The notes beneath the pieces are model-generated. The model saw only the letters and a program-made list of their open reading frames with translations. It did no database searches and was not told the DNA's origin. Shown in pieces: positions 16,683-23,543 of a stretch of 64,000 nt of DNA (its first letter is position 1; the number at the start of each line of letters is the position of its first letter). The DNA comes from an uncultured Shimia sp. (GTDB lineage: Bacteria > Pseudomonadota > Alphaproteobacteria > Rhodobacterales > Rhodobacteraceae): assembly GCF_947493595.1 (NCBI RefSeq), contig NZ_CANLRL010000003.1:124001-188000 (forward strand), given 5' to 3'. The translations under genes were made by a program, and so were the position numbers.

Positions 16683-17672
16683 TTATTCTACTGGGCAGGT
16701 GTTGTCGCTCATGTAGTCGTGCACGGCCAGTTCGCCGGAAGCGATCTTGTCTTTGGCACCGTCAACCGCTGCTTTCATGTCTGCGGACACGAGGGAGGCG
16801 TTGTGCTCGTCCATGGCGTAGTCGATGCCGCCGTTGGCCACACCCATCACGTTGAAGCCGGTTTCCAGATCAACGCCAGCCTTCATGGCTTCGTAAACAG
16901 CGTTGTCTACGCGCTTCATCATGGAGGTCAGAACTTTGCCGGAATGCAGGTGGTTCTGGTTGCTGTCCACACCCACAGACAGGATGCCTTCATCCGCTGC
17001 GGTCTGCAGCACACCAACGCCAGTGCCGCCAGCCGCTGCGTATACAACGTCCGCGCCCTGTGCGATCTGCGCTTTGGTCAGCTCAGAGCCTTTTACCGGG
17101 TCGTTCCAGGCTGCCGGGGTGGTGCCGGTCATGTTCTGGATCACGGTGGCCTCAGGGTTCACAGCTTTCACGCCCTGAACGTAGCCACAAGCAAACTTAC
17201 GGATCAGCGGGATGTCCATGCCGCCGATGAAGCCTACGGTGCCGGACTTGGACGCTTGCGCGGCCATCATGCCAACCAGGTAAGAGCCTTCGTGCTCGTT
17301 GAACACAACGGAGCGTACGTTTGGCGCGTCCACAACCATGTCGATGATCGCAAACTTGGTGTCAGGATAATCAGGTGCCACTTCGCTCAGCACGTTGCCA
17401 AAGGCAAAGCCGGTCATCACGATTGGGTTGGCGCCCGCTTCAGCAAAACGACGCAGAGCCTGCTCACGCTGAGCTTCGGACTGCAGTTCGATTTCGCGGA
17501 ATGTGCCGCCGGTTTCATCCGCCCAACGGGTCGCGCCACCAAAGGCTGCTTCGTTGAAGGATTTGTCAAATTTGCCGCCGAGGTCAAAGATCAGCGCTGG
17601 CTCTGCCAGGGCTGCACCTGCGGAAAGAGCTGCTGCCGCGGCTGCGCCGAGGAATTTGTGCATGAGGCTCAT
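16683..17672 (-). CDS. BMP/PnrA-family substrate-binding protein
   Basis: 329 aa. Cleavable signal peptide ending ...SAGAALA-EP near residue 23. The BMP (basic membrane protein) domain shows LIFDLGGKFDKSFNEAAF at the start and the central GGMDIPLIRKFACGYVQGV; two Cys residues (one at the C-terminal NTCPVE) might form a disulfide. Relatives bind purine nucleosides (PnrA) or other solutes for the ABC importer encoded behind it. ATG 17672 has GGGAGAC upstream. A possible promoter is TTGACG (17790-17785), a 17-nt spacer and CTTAGT (17767-17762); the spacing is right but the -10 is poor. The 170-base gap upstream contains several GGTCA-like repeats of unknown meaning. Confidence 0.93.
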   Translation of the reverse strand: MSLMHKFLGAAAAAALSAGAALAEPALIFDLGGKFDKSFNEAAFGGATRWADETGGTFREIELQSEAQREQALRRFAEAGANPIVMTGFAFGNVLSEVAPDYPDTKFAIIDMVVDAPNVRSVVFNEHEGSYLVGMMAAQASKSGTVGFIGGMDIPLIRKFACGYVQGVKAVNPEATVIQNMTGTTPAAWNDPVKGSELTKAQIAQGADVVYAAAGGTGVGVLQTAADEGILSVGVDSNQNHLHSGKVLTSMMKRVDNAVYEAMKAGVDLETGFNVMGVANGGIDYAMDEHNASLVSADMKAAVDGAKDKIASGELAVHDYMSDNTCPVE

Positions 17673-17842
17673 AAATGTCTCCCATATATTGAGCGGGTCG
17701 GTCGTTGTTTTGGCGAGCTGCCGTCCCGTCTGTTGTTTAGATCCCGCCGGATCATCGTGTTACTAAGGCGATTGAGACCGTTAGCGTCAACGATTTTTTG
17801 ACCGTTTGGGCAAAAATGACCGATCTCGAATCACACCTACGA

Positions 17843-18256
17843 CTACCTTAACGCCTTTTTCATAAGGCTGGCAGTGATTTGCTCTCCGTCCGGTCTGCTG
17901 TAGTAGCCAGGCCGCTCACCGCAGATTTCGTAGCCCGCTCGCAGGTAGAGCGCAAGCGCAGCCGCATTGTCCTGCGCGACCTCCAAGATTGCCCAACACG
18001 CTCCGCGTGTTTTTGATTCGGCCTCGAATTGATTCAACAAAATAAGGCCCAGACCCTTGCGCTGGTGGTTCGGGTCCACCGCTATGGTCAGCAACTCCGC
18101 CTCATCCGCGATCACCCGGCCCAAAGCGAACCCCACGTCACCTCCAATGGCAAAGGTCAGGCGCGAGGCCAACATGTCTGAAATTTCAGCAGCACTCCAA
18201 GCGCGGCTATGGGGGAAAGCGGCTGCATAGATCTCCGCCATCGCCTCTGGCGTCAT
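17843..18256 (-). CDS. rimI: Ribosomal-protein-alanine N-acetyltransferase RimI
   Basis: 137 aa GNAT acetyltransferase. Acetyl-CoA loop in VDPNHQRKGLGLILL (residues about 70-84), followed by LEVAQDNAAALALYLRAGYEICGERPGYY, the RimI signature for N-terminal acetylation of ribosomal protein S18. The ATGA overlap with tsaB and the tsaB-rimI order are typical of proteobacteria and support RimI rather than another GNAT enzyme. Confidence 0.9.
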   Translation of the reverse strand: MTPEAMAEIYAAAFPHSRAWSAAEISDMLASRLTFAIGGDVGFALGRVIADEAELLTIAVDPNHQRKGLGLILLNQFEAESKTRGACWAILEVAQDNAAALALYLRAGYEICGERPGYYSRPDGEQITASLMKKALR

Positions 18257-18843
18257 GGTAAGATCACCGGTGCCGGATCTTTGGGCGGGGCTGCGTCCGC
18301 TGGTTTGATGTACAGTGGGGCAGGGCGCGCCGGGTTGTCTTGGTACCGTTGCGCCGCCAATCTCGCGATCTGTTCCACAAGGTTGTCGGCCTTGGGAGTC
18401 GCAAGGACAACATCTTGCATGATGTCCAAAAGCTCTTCTTCAGAAGCCAGATAAGGCACTCCATCTTTGGGAGATAGATACCCTTGTCCGCGTGGCCCTG
18501 GCACCACTGGCACTGCAGGATAGTCCAATCCGGCTTCGATCGCATCAAAGCTATTCACGCCCACGGCTGGAATACCCAAGCCAAGCGCCAACCCTCGGGC
18601 TGCTGAGACAGAAATCCGAATGCCGGTAAAGTTGCCCGGCCCAACGCCAACACCAATTGCATCCAGATCGGCAAAAGTTTTTCCGCCCTCCGCAAGCACC
18701 TCTTCCAACATTGGCATCAGCCGTTCGGCTTGTCCGCGCTTCATCTCTTCAACCTTGAAGCCGATGATGTGCTCTCCAGACAGCAAAGCGGCCGCAACAT
18801 GCGCGGCCGATGTGTCAAAACTCAGAACCAATGGTGTGGTCAT
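18253..18843 (-). CDS. tsaB: tRNA threonylcarbamoyladenosine biosynthesis protein TsaB
   Basis: 196 aa. ASKHA-fold partner of TsaD in making t6A37 of ANN-reading tRNAs. Family motifs: VLSFDTSAAHVAAAL at the start, then AIGVGVGPGNFTGIRISVSAARGLALGLGIPAVGVNSFDAI at about 61-101. Shorter than E. coli TsaB by some 35 residues, which is usual for alphaproteobacteria. Gap of nine bases after the nfu stop; coupled to rimI, forming an nfu-tsaB-rimI unit. Confidence 0.93.
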   Translation of the reverse strand: MTTPLVLSFDTSAAHVAAALLSGEHIIGFKVEEMKRGQAERLMPMLEEVLAEGGKTFADLDAIGVGVGPGNFTGIRISVSAARGLALGLGIPAVGVNSFDAIEAGLDYPAVPVVPGPRGQGYLSPKDGVPYLASEEELLDIMQDVVLATPKADNLVEQIARLAAQRYQDNPARPAPLYIKPADAAPPKDPAPVILP

Positions 18844-18852
18844 GCTGTTGGC

Positions 18853-19416
18853 TTACACCGCTACAGGGCGCACTTCGGTCACTTCAGGGATGTAGTGACG
18901 CAGCAGGTTCTCGATGCCCATTTTCAGGGTCAGTGTGGAGGATGGGCAGCCCGCACAGGCGCCTTGCATGTGCAAGTACACAACGCCACGATCAAACCCG
19001 TGGAAAGTGATGTCACCACCGTCTTGCGCCACAGCTGGGCGCACGCGGGTATCCAGAAGCTCTTTGATCTGGCCAACAATCTCACCATCTTCACCGGTGT
19101 GCTCTGCGTGGCCCGAAGGCGCTGCCGCATCGCCTGCCAGAACCGGCTGACCGGATTGGAAGTGTTCCATGATCGCGCCGAGAATGGAGGGTTTGATGTG
19201 ATCCCACTCAATGCCGTCGGCCTTGGTCACGGTGACAAAGTCATTGCCAAAGAACACGCCAGCCACACCGTTCACCGCAAAGATACGGGTCGCCAAAGGA
19301 GAGGCCGATGCGCCGTCCGCTGTCGGGAAATCGGCGGTGCCCATTTCCAGCACGGTCTGGCCGGGCAGGAATTTCAACGTGGCGGGGTTTGGTGTGGATT
19401 CTGTTTGAATGAACAT
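18853..19416 (-). CDS. NfuA-like Fe-S cluster scaffold (Nfu_N + NifU domains)
   Basis: 187 aa from ATG 19416 (MFIQTESTPNP, the universal Nfu_N start), with AGGAAAGG upstream. The N-terminal Nfu_N domain occupies about 1-88; the C-terminal NifU domain has the cluster-binding Cys pair in GACAGCPSS near 150. It delivers [4Fe-4S] clusters to apoproteins such as aconitase. Heads the nfu-tsaB-rimI unit. Its promoter carries an Irr-type ICE box, which suggests iron control. Confidence 0.94.
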   Translation of the reverse strand: MFIQTESTPNPATLKFLPGQTVLEMGTADFPTADGASASPLATRIFAVNGVAGVFFGNDFVTVTKADGIEWDHIKPSILGAIMEHFQSGQPVLAGDAAAPSGHAEHTGEDGEIVGQIKELLDTRVRPAVAQDGGDITFHGFDRGVVYLHMQGACAGCPSSTLTLKMGIENLLRHYIPEVTEVRPVAV

Positions 19417-19441
19417 TGGCAGACCTTTCCTATCGGGAATT

Positions 19442-19470
19442 GATATGCGCCTGCGATGGGCATTAGTCAA
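19442..19470 (-). promoter_or_regulatory. Promoter of the nfu gene
   Basis: On the minus strand TTGACT (19470-19465), a spacer of exactly 17 nt and CATATC (19447-19442) predict +1 near 19435, about 20 bases before ATG 19416, leaving room for the AGGAAAGG ribosome binding site. The ICE box abuts the -35. Confidence 0.7.
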
Positions 19471-19472
19471 GG

Positions 19473-19489
19473 TTTAGATTCATTCTAAA
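19473..19489. promoter_or_regulatory. Irr-type iron control element (ICE box) at the nfu promoter
   Basis: TTTAGATTCATTCTAAA matches the alphaproteobacterial ICE consensus TTTAGAA-N3-TTCTAAA in all but one of the 14 defined bases. It lies three bases upstream of the nfu -35, so Irr bound there could activate or hinder RNA polymerase. Irr senses haem/iron status in Rhizobiales and is present in many Rhodobacterales. Confidence 0.7.
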
Positions 19490-19510
19490 CTGAGGTATGA
19501 AAATGGTGGC

Positions 19511-19966
19511 TTAAGTCACAGCCTCAAGCTGTTCTTTGGTCAAGTCACCGGGCACCACCGTGATCGGCACGGGCAAGCTGCCAGAACTGCGCGAGAGTTG
19601 AGATACCAAGGGACCTGGCCCCTTGCGATCATTGCCCGCCCCCAGCACCAGAACGCCAATTTCAGCGTCCTCTTTGATCTCCGCGAGGATTTCGTTGACC
19701 GCTTCGCCTTCGCGGATCTTCAACTCAGGATCGACACCCTGACGGTCCCGCATCCACTTGGCAAACACCTCATAATGCACCTCGATCCGCTCCCGCGTTT
19801 CTTCGCGCATCAAGTCGCTGACGCCAATCCAATGATTGAACTCTTCCGGCGGGATGATCGACAGGATTTTCACGCCGCCACCAGTGCGCGCGGCGCGCAT
19901 CGCTGCAAACCGCATCGCATTCAGACATTCCCGGCTGTCATCCAGCACCACGAGAAACTTGCGCAT
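19511..19966 (-). CDS. Universal stress protein (UspA family)
   Basis: 151 aa single Usp domain. Begins MRKFLVVLDDSRECLNAMRFAAMRAARTG; the C-terminal VLVLGAGNDRKGPGPLVSQLSRSSGSLPVPITVVPGD contains a G-x2-G-x9-G(S/T)-like nucleotide loop (GAGNDRKGPG...SGS), so ATP binding is plausible. A GGAGGGG ribosome binding site precedes ATG 19966. Transcribed as a single gene or with the aminotransferase upstream (66-base gap). The partner or stress is not evident. Confidence 0.9.
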   Translation of the reverse strand: MRKFLVVLDDSRECLNAMRFAAMRAARTGGGVKILSIIPPEEFNHWIGVSDLMREETRERIEVHYEVFAKWMRDRQGVDPELKIREGEAVNEILAEIKEDAEIGVLVLGAGNDRKGPGPLVSQLSRSSGSLPVPITVVPGDLTKEQLEAVT

Positions 19967-20032
19967 ATTGCCCCTCCGTTTCCGCGATCATGCCGCCTAG
20001 CGCCTTGGGGTGCAATGTTTCTTTCTGCCGCG

Positions 20033-20896
20033 TCACGCGGTGGTCGCAGCCCAGTCCCAATACATCTCGCGCACGCGGCGGGTGAGGGGGCCAATTTGGT
20101 ACTGCTGATCCTCAAAGGCTTTGACCGGGGTGACCTTGCTCATGTTGCCGGACAAAAAGATCTCATCCGCCTCCGCAAAATCGCCATAACCCAGAATGGT
20201 CTCATGTACGGTCACGCCATCTGCGCGCAGGTTTTCAATGTGCCGTGCGCGGGTGATGCCTGCCAAGAAGGTGCCGTTTGGAATGGGGGTGAACACCTCA
20301 CCATCACGTACCATAAACACGTTTGAAGTGGCGGTTTCGGCCACGTTGCCCATGGCATCACAGGTCAGCGTGTTGTTGAACCCTTTCAGGCGTGCTTCTC
20401 GCAACATGCGCGCGTTGTTTGGATACAGGCAACCTGCCTTGGCATTCACAACGGAACTCTCCAAAACCGGTCGGCGGAATTGCGTTTTGCACAGTGATAC
20501 TGCCGCATCCGGCGCCGCCATCGGAATTTCCTCAAGGCACACGGCAAATCCCGTTGTGTCCGCACTCGGCACAATCGCCGTCGCATCACCATCCAGCCCC
20601 CAATACATCGGGCGAATATAGACTGCCGCTCCCGGTGTGTAAGCTTTCAGTCCTTCTTGCACGATGGCCACCATGTCCTCGGTTGAGACGGTAGGGGTGA
20701 GCATTAAAGCCTCAGCCGAGCGGTTGGTGCGCGCGCAGTGCTTGTCCAGATCCGGTGTCAGCCCATTCACCAGTCGCGCGCCGTCAAATACGGTGGAGCC
20801 CAGCCATGCACCGTGATCCGCGGCACGAATGATGGAAATGTCGCCGTCATGCCAAGTGCCGTTGTAATAGGTGCGGATGTTTGTGCCGGTCGCCAT
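20033..20896 (-). CDS. ilvE: Class IV PLP aminotransferase, branched-chain type
   Basis: 287 aa. The fold-type IV signature includes Lys in VVNAKAGCLYPNNARMLREARLKGFNNTLTCDAMGNVAETATSNVFMV (about 150-197) and GTFLAGITRARH near 212. The family covers branched-chain aminotransferase, D-amino-acid aminotransferase and aminodeoxychorismate lyase; the motifs and length favour a BCAT-like enzyme, the last step of Ile/Val/Leu synthesis. Rhodobacteraceae often carry a second, longer BCAT, so this may be a paralog with a different substrate range. GAGGA lies before ATG 20896. Confidence 0.8.
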   Translation of the reverse strand: MATGTNIRTYYNGTWHDGDISIIRAADHGAWLGSTVFDGARLVNGLTPDLDKHCARTNRSAEALMLTPTVSTEDMVAIVQEGLKAYTPGAAVYIRPMYWGLDGDATAIVPSADTTGFAVCLEEIPMAAPDAAVSLCKTQFRRPVLESSVVNAKAGCLYPNNARMLREARLKGFNNTLTCDAMGNVAETATSNVFMVRDGEVFTPIPNGTFLAGITRARHIENLRADGVTVHETILGYGDFAEADEIFLSGNMSKVTPVKAFEDQQYQIGPLTRRVREMYWDWAATTA

Positions 20897-20996
20897 GACG
20901 CAGGTCCTCTTGCTGATTTGAACGGGAGACTAGGCCGCGCTTGCCGCAACGTCCAGTAGGGGATTGAGGCATTGAACGCGACGTCTTGACGCCAAC

Positions 20997-21027
20997 AAAA
21001 AAGGCCGCGGAAAAGTCCCGCGGCCTT
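20997..21027 (-). terminator. Rho-independent terminator of the DUF2125 gene
   Basis: AAGGCCGCGG pairs with CCGCGGCCTT around AAAAGTC; on the minus strand the stem is followed by TTTTTTG. It lies 22 bases after the DUF2125 stop. Confidence 0.93.
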
Positions 21028-21049
21028 GATGTTTTAGATGGCAAAACGC

Positions 21050-22555
21050 TTACTTCAAGCGCTGCCCGTTGGCCAGAACCTGACCTTTGTCGTTCACTTC
21101 GATCTTGGAGACCAGTGTGTCGTCGCCTTCACCTGGCTGGGTGAACATGCCCATCATCATGCGCGCGCCCATCGCCTGTTCTTCTGGCAGCAGACCCATC
21201 GAGATCAGCTTGTCCATCAGCCCGTTGATGCCGGCAATCTTGACGTCCAGGCTGCCTTCGGGACGTGGGAAGCCGTCAAAGCTCTCCATGTCGGTGTTGT
21301 CAAAGGTGAAGCTGCCCGCACCTTCCACAGCAGCGCCAGCGAGGTTCAGCTGGATGTCGTTGATGTTCAGCGCATTCAGCTCGCCTGGGATTTCAGGGCT
21401 GTCGTCGTCCAACGTCAGGATATCAATTGCAACTGTTGCCAGACCACTCACGTCCACCAGCAAGTTGGCTGGGTCACGCGGCAGCACCTGACCGGGGTCA
21501 AACATGCCCCACAGCATTTCAGACACACTCAGATCCAGCATTTTTACGGTCAGACCAAATTCCTGCTGCTCGTCAGAGGCGGCCAGAGGCACGGCAAAGG
21601 CATAGCCCATTTCGCCAAAGCTGACGTCAATTGGCAGCGGGAATTCAGGGCTGGCGACATTCATCGCAACATTGGTCACGGTGCCGTCGTAAGCCATACC
21701 TTCGCTGTCCATATCAACCCCAACAACGGCCGGGCCGCTGGTGTAGGCCAGAGAGCCTGGGGTGCCGTCTTCCATGAAGTTCACATTCATGGTGGAGGAT
21801 TGCAGCGAATAGCTGCCTTCAATCGCAAACCCGTCGGCAAAGAACGCCGCGACATCTTCGCTATAGTCACCGGTTGGCACGCTGGCTGCGCCGTCAACTT
21901 CCAGGCCAGCGCCGGTCACGGAGACGTCAAAGTTCTCGCCGGAGTCTGGGTCAACGCCTTTTGCAATCAGGGACACACTGCCAATGCTGCCTTTTTGTAC
22001 GCTGCTGATTACATCGCCAAATGTGGTCTGGGACCGGCCCGCAAAATCTGCAAAGGTCAGCGCAATGTCCATGTCCGGCACGGTTTCACCGTCTACAACA
22101 ATGCTGTCCACAACCAGGTCCAGCTTGCTCGCGGCATAGTCATACACCATGGCTTCCGCTGTGCCGGAAACGACGTTTTTCATGTCCGAGGAAGACATGG
22201 TCAACGCAATTTCGACCGTCTCTGTGTCGTCCAGAAGTTTCACAAGGATCGGCGCGTTTTCCGGCACAACTACCCGCACACTGCCATCGCCGACATTTTC
22301 AAAGGCGATGGTGCCCAGATCGATCGCCACGGAGGCATCTTCTTCCGGAATGTCCATCGACATCGCCAGACCATTCACGGTCAGGACATCGCCTTCGGTG
22401 CTTTCGGTGGCCGAAATCTCGTAACCAAAACCGGTCATCGAATCGCGCCAATTGCTCCAAACTTCATTGGCGGTGACGTCTGCCCAAGCGGCTTGGGCGC
22501 AAAAAACCGTGGCCAAAGCCGTGGTTGTGAAAATGCGGGGTGCTGAAATCTGCAT
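21050..22555 (-). CDS. DUF2125 family periplasmic protein
   Basis: 501 aa from ATG 22555. Signal peptide MQISAPRIFTTTALATVFCAQAAWA, then a long acidic, beta-rich region with repeated stretches of the type ADFAGRSQTTFGDVISSV and ...VEIALTMSSSDMKNVVSGTAEAM. DUF2125 proteins are common in Rhodobacterales and resemble lipid-binding, AsmA-like beta-structures; the function is unknown. It stands alone with its own terminator. The C-terminal MMMGMFTQPGEGDDTLVSKIEVNDKGQVLANGQRL is a family feature. Confidence 0.85.
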   Translation of the reverse strand: MQISAPRIFTTTALATVFCAQAAWADVTANEVWSNWRDSMTGFGYEISATESTEGDVLTVNGLAMSMDIPEEDASVAIDLGTIAFENVGDGSVRVVVPENAPILVKLLDDTETVEIALTMSSSDMKNVVSGTAEAMVYDYAASKLDLVVDSIVVDGETVPDMDIALTFADFAGRSQTTFGDVISSVQKGSIGSVSLIAKGVDPDSGENFDVSVTGAGLEVDGAASVPTGDYSEDVAAFFADGFAIEGSYSLQSSTMNVNFMEDGTPGSLAYTSGPAVVGVDMDSEGMAYDGTVTNVAMNVASPEFPLPIDVSFGEMGYAFAVPLAASDEQQEFGLTVKMLDLSVSEMLWGMFDPGQVLPRDPANLLVDVSGLATVAIDILTLDDDSPEIPGELNALNINDIQLNLAGAAVEGAGSFTFDNTDMESFDGFPRPEGSLDVKIAGINGLMDKLISMGLLPEEQAMGARMMMGMFTQPGEGDDTLVSKIEVNDKGQVLANGQRLK

Positions 22556-22738
22556 CAACTTATCTACCTTTTCAAAGCCTTCCCCCTAAGACTGGGTCTT
22601 CGATGGGGCAGGGTCAAGGGTCAAACCAGCGGGTTTTTTAGCTTGGGGTAGACGCCTTGCCAGGTTCACCTTACTTCAAGGGAAATCAAATATTCCAAGA
22701 GGTTGCTTTCTGACGCGCGTCGGCAAAAAACAGCCTTT

Positions 22739-22758
22739 GGCCGGAAAATCCGGCCTTT
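22739..22758 (+). terminator. Terminator-like hairpin just before the crotonase gene
   Basis: GGCCGGA pairs with TCCGGCC around AAA and is followed by TTT, ending 19 bases before ATG 22778. It may be an attenuator in the leader, or an element belonging to a small transcript in the gap 22556-22777, in which nothing else is recognised. Confidence 0.4.
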
Positions 22759-22777
22759 CGCGCAAAGTGAGACCGAC

Positions 22778-23389
22778 ATGATTGAGTTGACCAAAGACAA
22801 CAGCGGCCTGTGGCTGGTGACCATAAATCGCCCGGAAAAAGCCAATTCTCTGACTGAAGCCATGCTCACAGAACTTGCCGAAATCGCCGAGTCGGCTCAT
22901 GAAGCCCGCGCTCTGATCTTCACCGGCGCCGGCAAGGTTTTCTCCGCTGGTGCCGACCTGGACGAGGCCCGCGCGGGCCTGGCCATCAGCCCCGTCTGGG
23001 AGCGTTTGTCCGGTGCTGTTGCCGCGCTTCCTGGCCTGACCATTGCGGCCCTAAACGGCACTTTGGCGGGCGGCGCCAACGGCATGGCTTTGGCCTGTGA
23101 CATCCGCATCGCCGCGCCACATGCCAAGTTTTTCTATCCGGTGATGAAACTTGGCTACCTGCCGCAGCCCTCTGATCCGGCCCGCCTTGCTGCTTTGGTC
23201 GGTCCTGCCCGCGCCAAACTCATGTTGATGGGTGGTCAGAAACTCACAGCTGAGGAAGCGCTCACCTATGGTCTGATCGAGCGTATCGTGCCCGCAGAGG
23301 ACGTTGTCGCCGTGGCACAAGAAATTGCGGCGGACACGCTTGCGGCCAAACCGGAGATCGCGTCGGGCATCAAGCAGATGTGTCTGTGA
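22778..23389 (+). CDS. Short enoyl-CoA hydratase/isomerase family protein
   Basis: 203 aa from ATG 22778 (MIELTKDNSGLWLVTINRPEKANSLT). Crotonase fold with the first oxyanion-hole segment FSAGADLDEA near 74 and the second region ALNGTLAGGANGMALACDIRIAAPHAKFFYPVMKLGYLPQ at about 91-130. Ordinary crotonases are about 255-260 aa, so the C-terminal trimerisation helices are cut short (ends ...GIKQMCL). Glu at the second catalytic position is not obvious, so the reaction (hydration, isomerisation, hydrolysis) cannot be told. Stands alone upstream of the D-lactate dehydrogenase gene. Confidence 0.8.
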   Translation: MIELTKDNSGLWLVTINRPEKANSLTEAMLTELAEIAESAHEARALIFTGAGKVFSAGADLDEARAGLAISPVWERLSGAVAALPGLTIAALNGTLAGGANGMALACDIRIAAPHAKFFYPVMKLGYLPQPSDPARLAALVGPARAKLMLMGGQKLTAEEALTYGLIERIVPAEDVVAVAQEIAADTLAAKPEIASGIKQMCL

Positions 23390-23414
23390 TACCCAAAACC
23401 CCTGATATATCAAT

Positions 23415-23435
23415 TTGGTCACATTTTTAGACCAA
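23415..23435. promoter_or_regulatory. Inverted repeat upstream of D-lactate dehydrogenase, possible GntR-type operator
   Basis: TTGGTC and GACCAA are separated by nine bases (23421-23429), 109 bases before the dld start. Half-sites of TTGGT/ACCAA type are used by FadR-subfamily GntR repressors such as LldR and PdhR, though their spacing is usually shorter. A perfect palindrome TGATATATCA (23403-23412) lies just left of it. Confidence 0.4.
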
Positions 23436-23543
23436 TTGCCTCACGCGCTTGACCCAACGGCACAGCTGTCGCAAACCGCACCCGCCGGTGCCATAGGCAT
23501 ACGTCATCCACACCGGCAGATGTATCTACGGTGTGAGGGTCTC

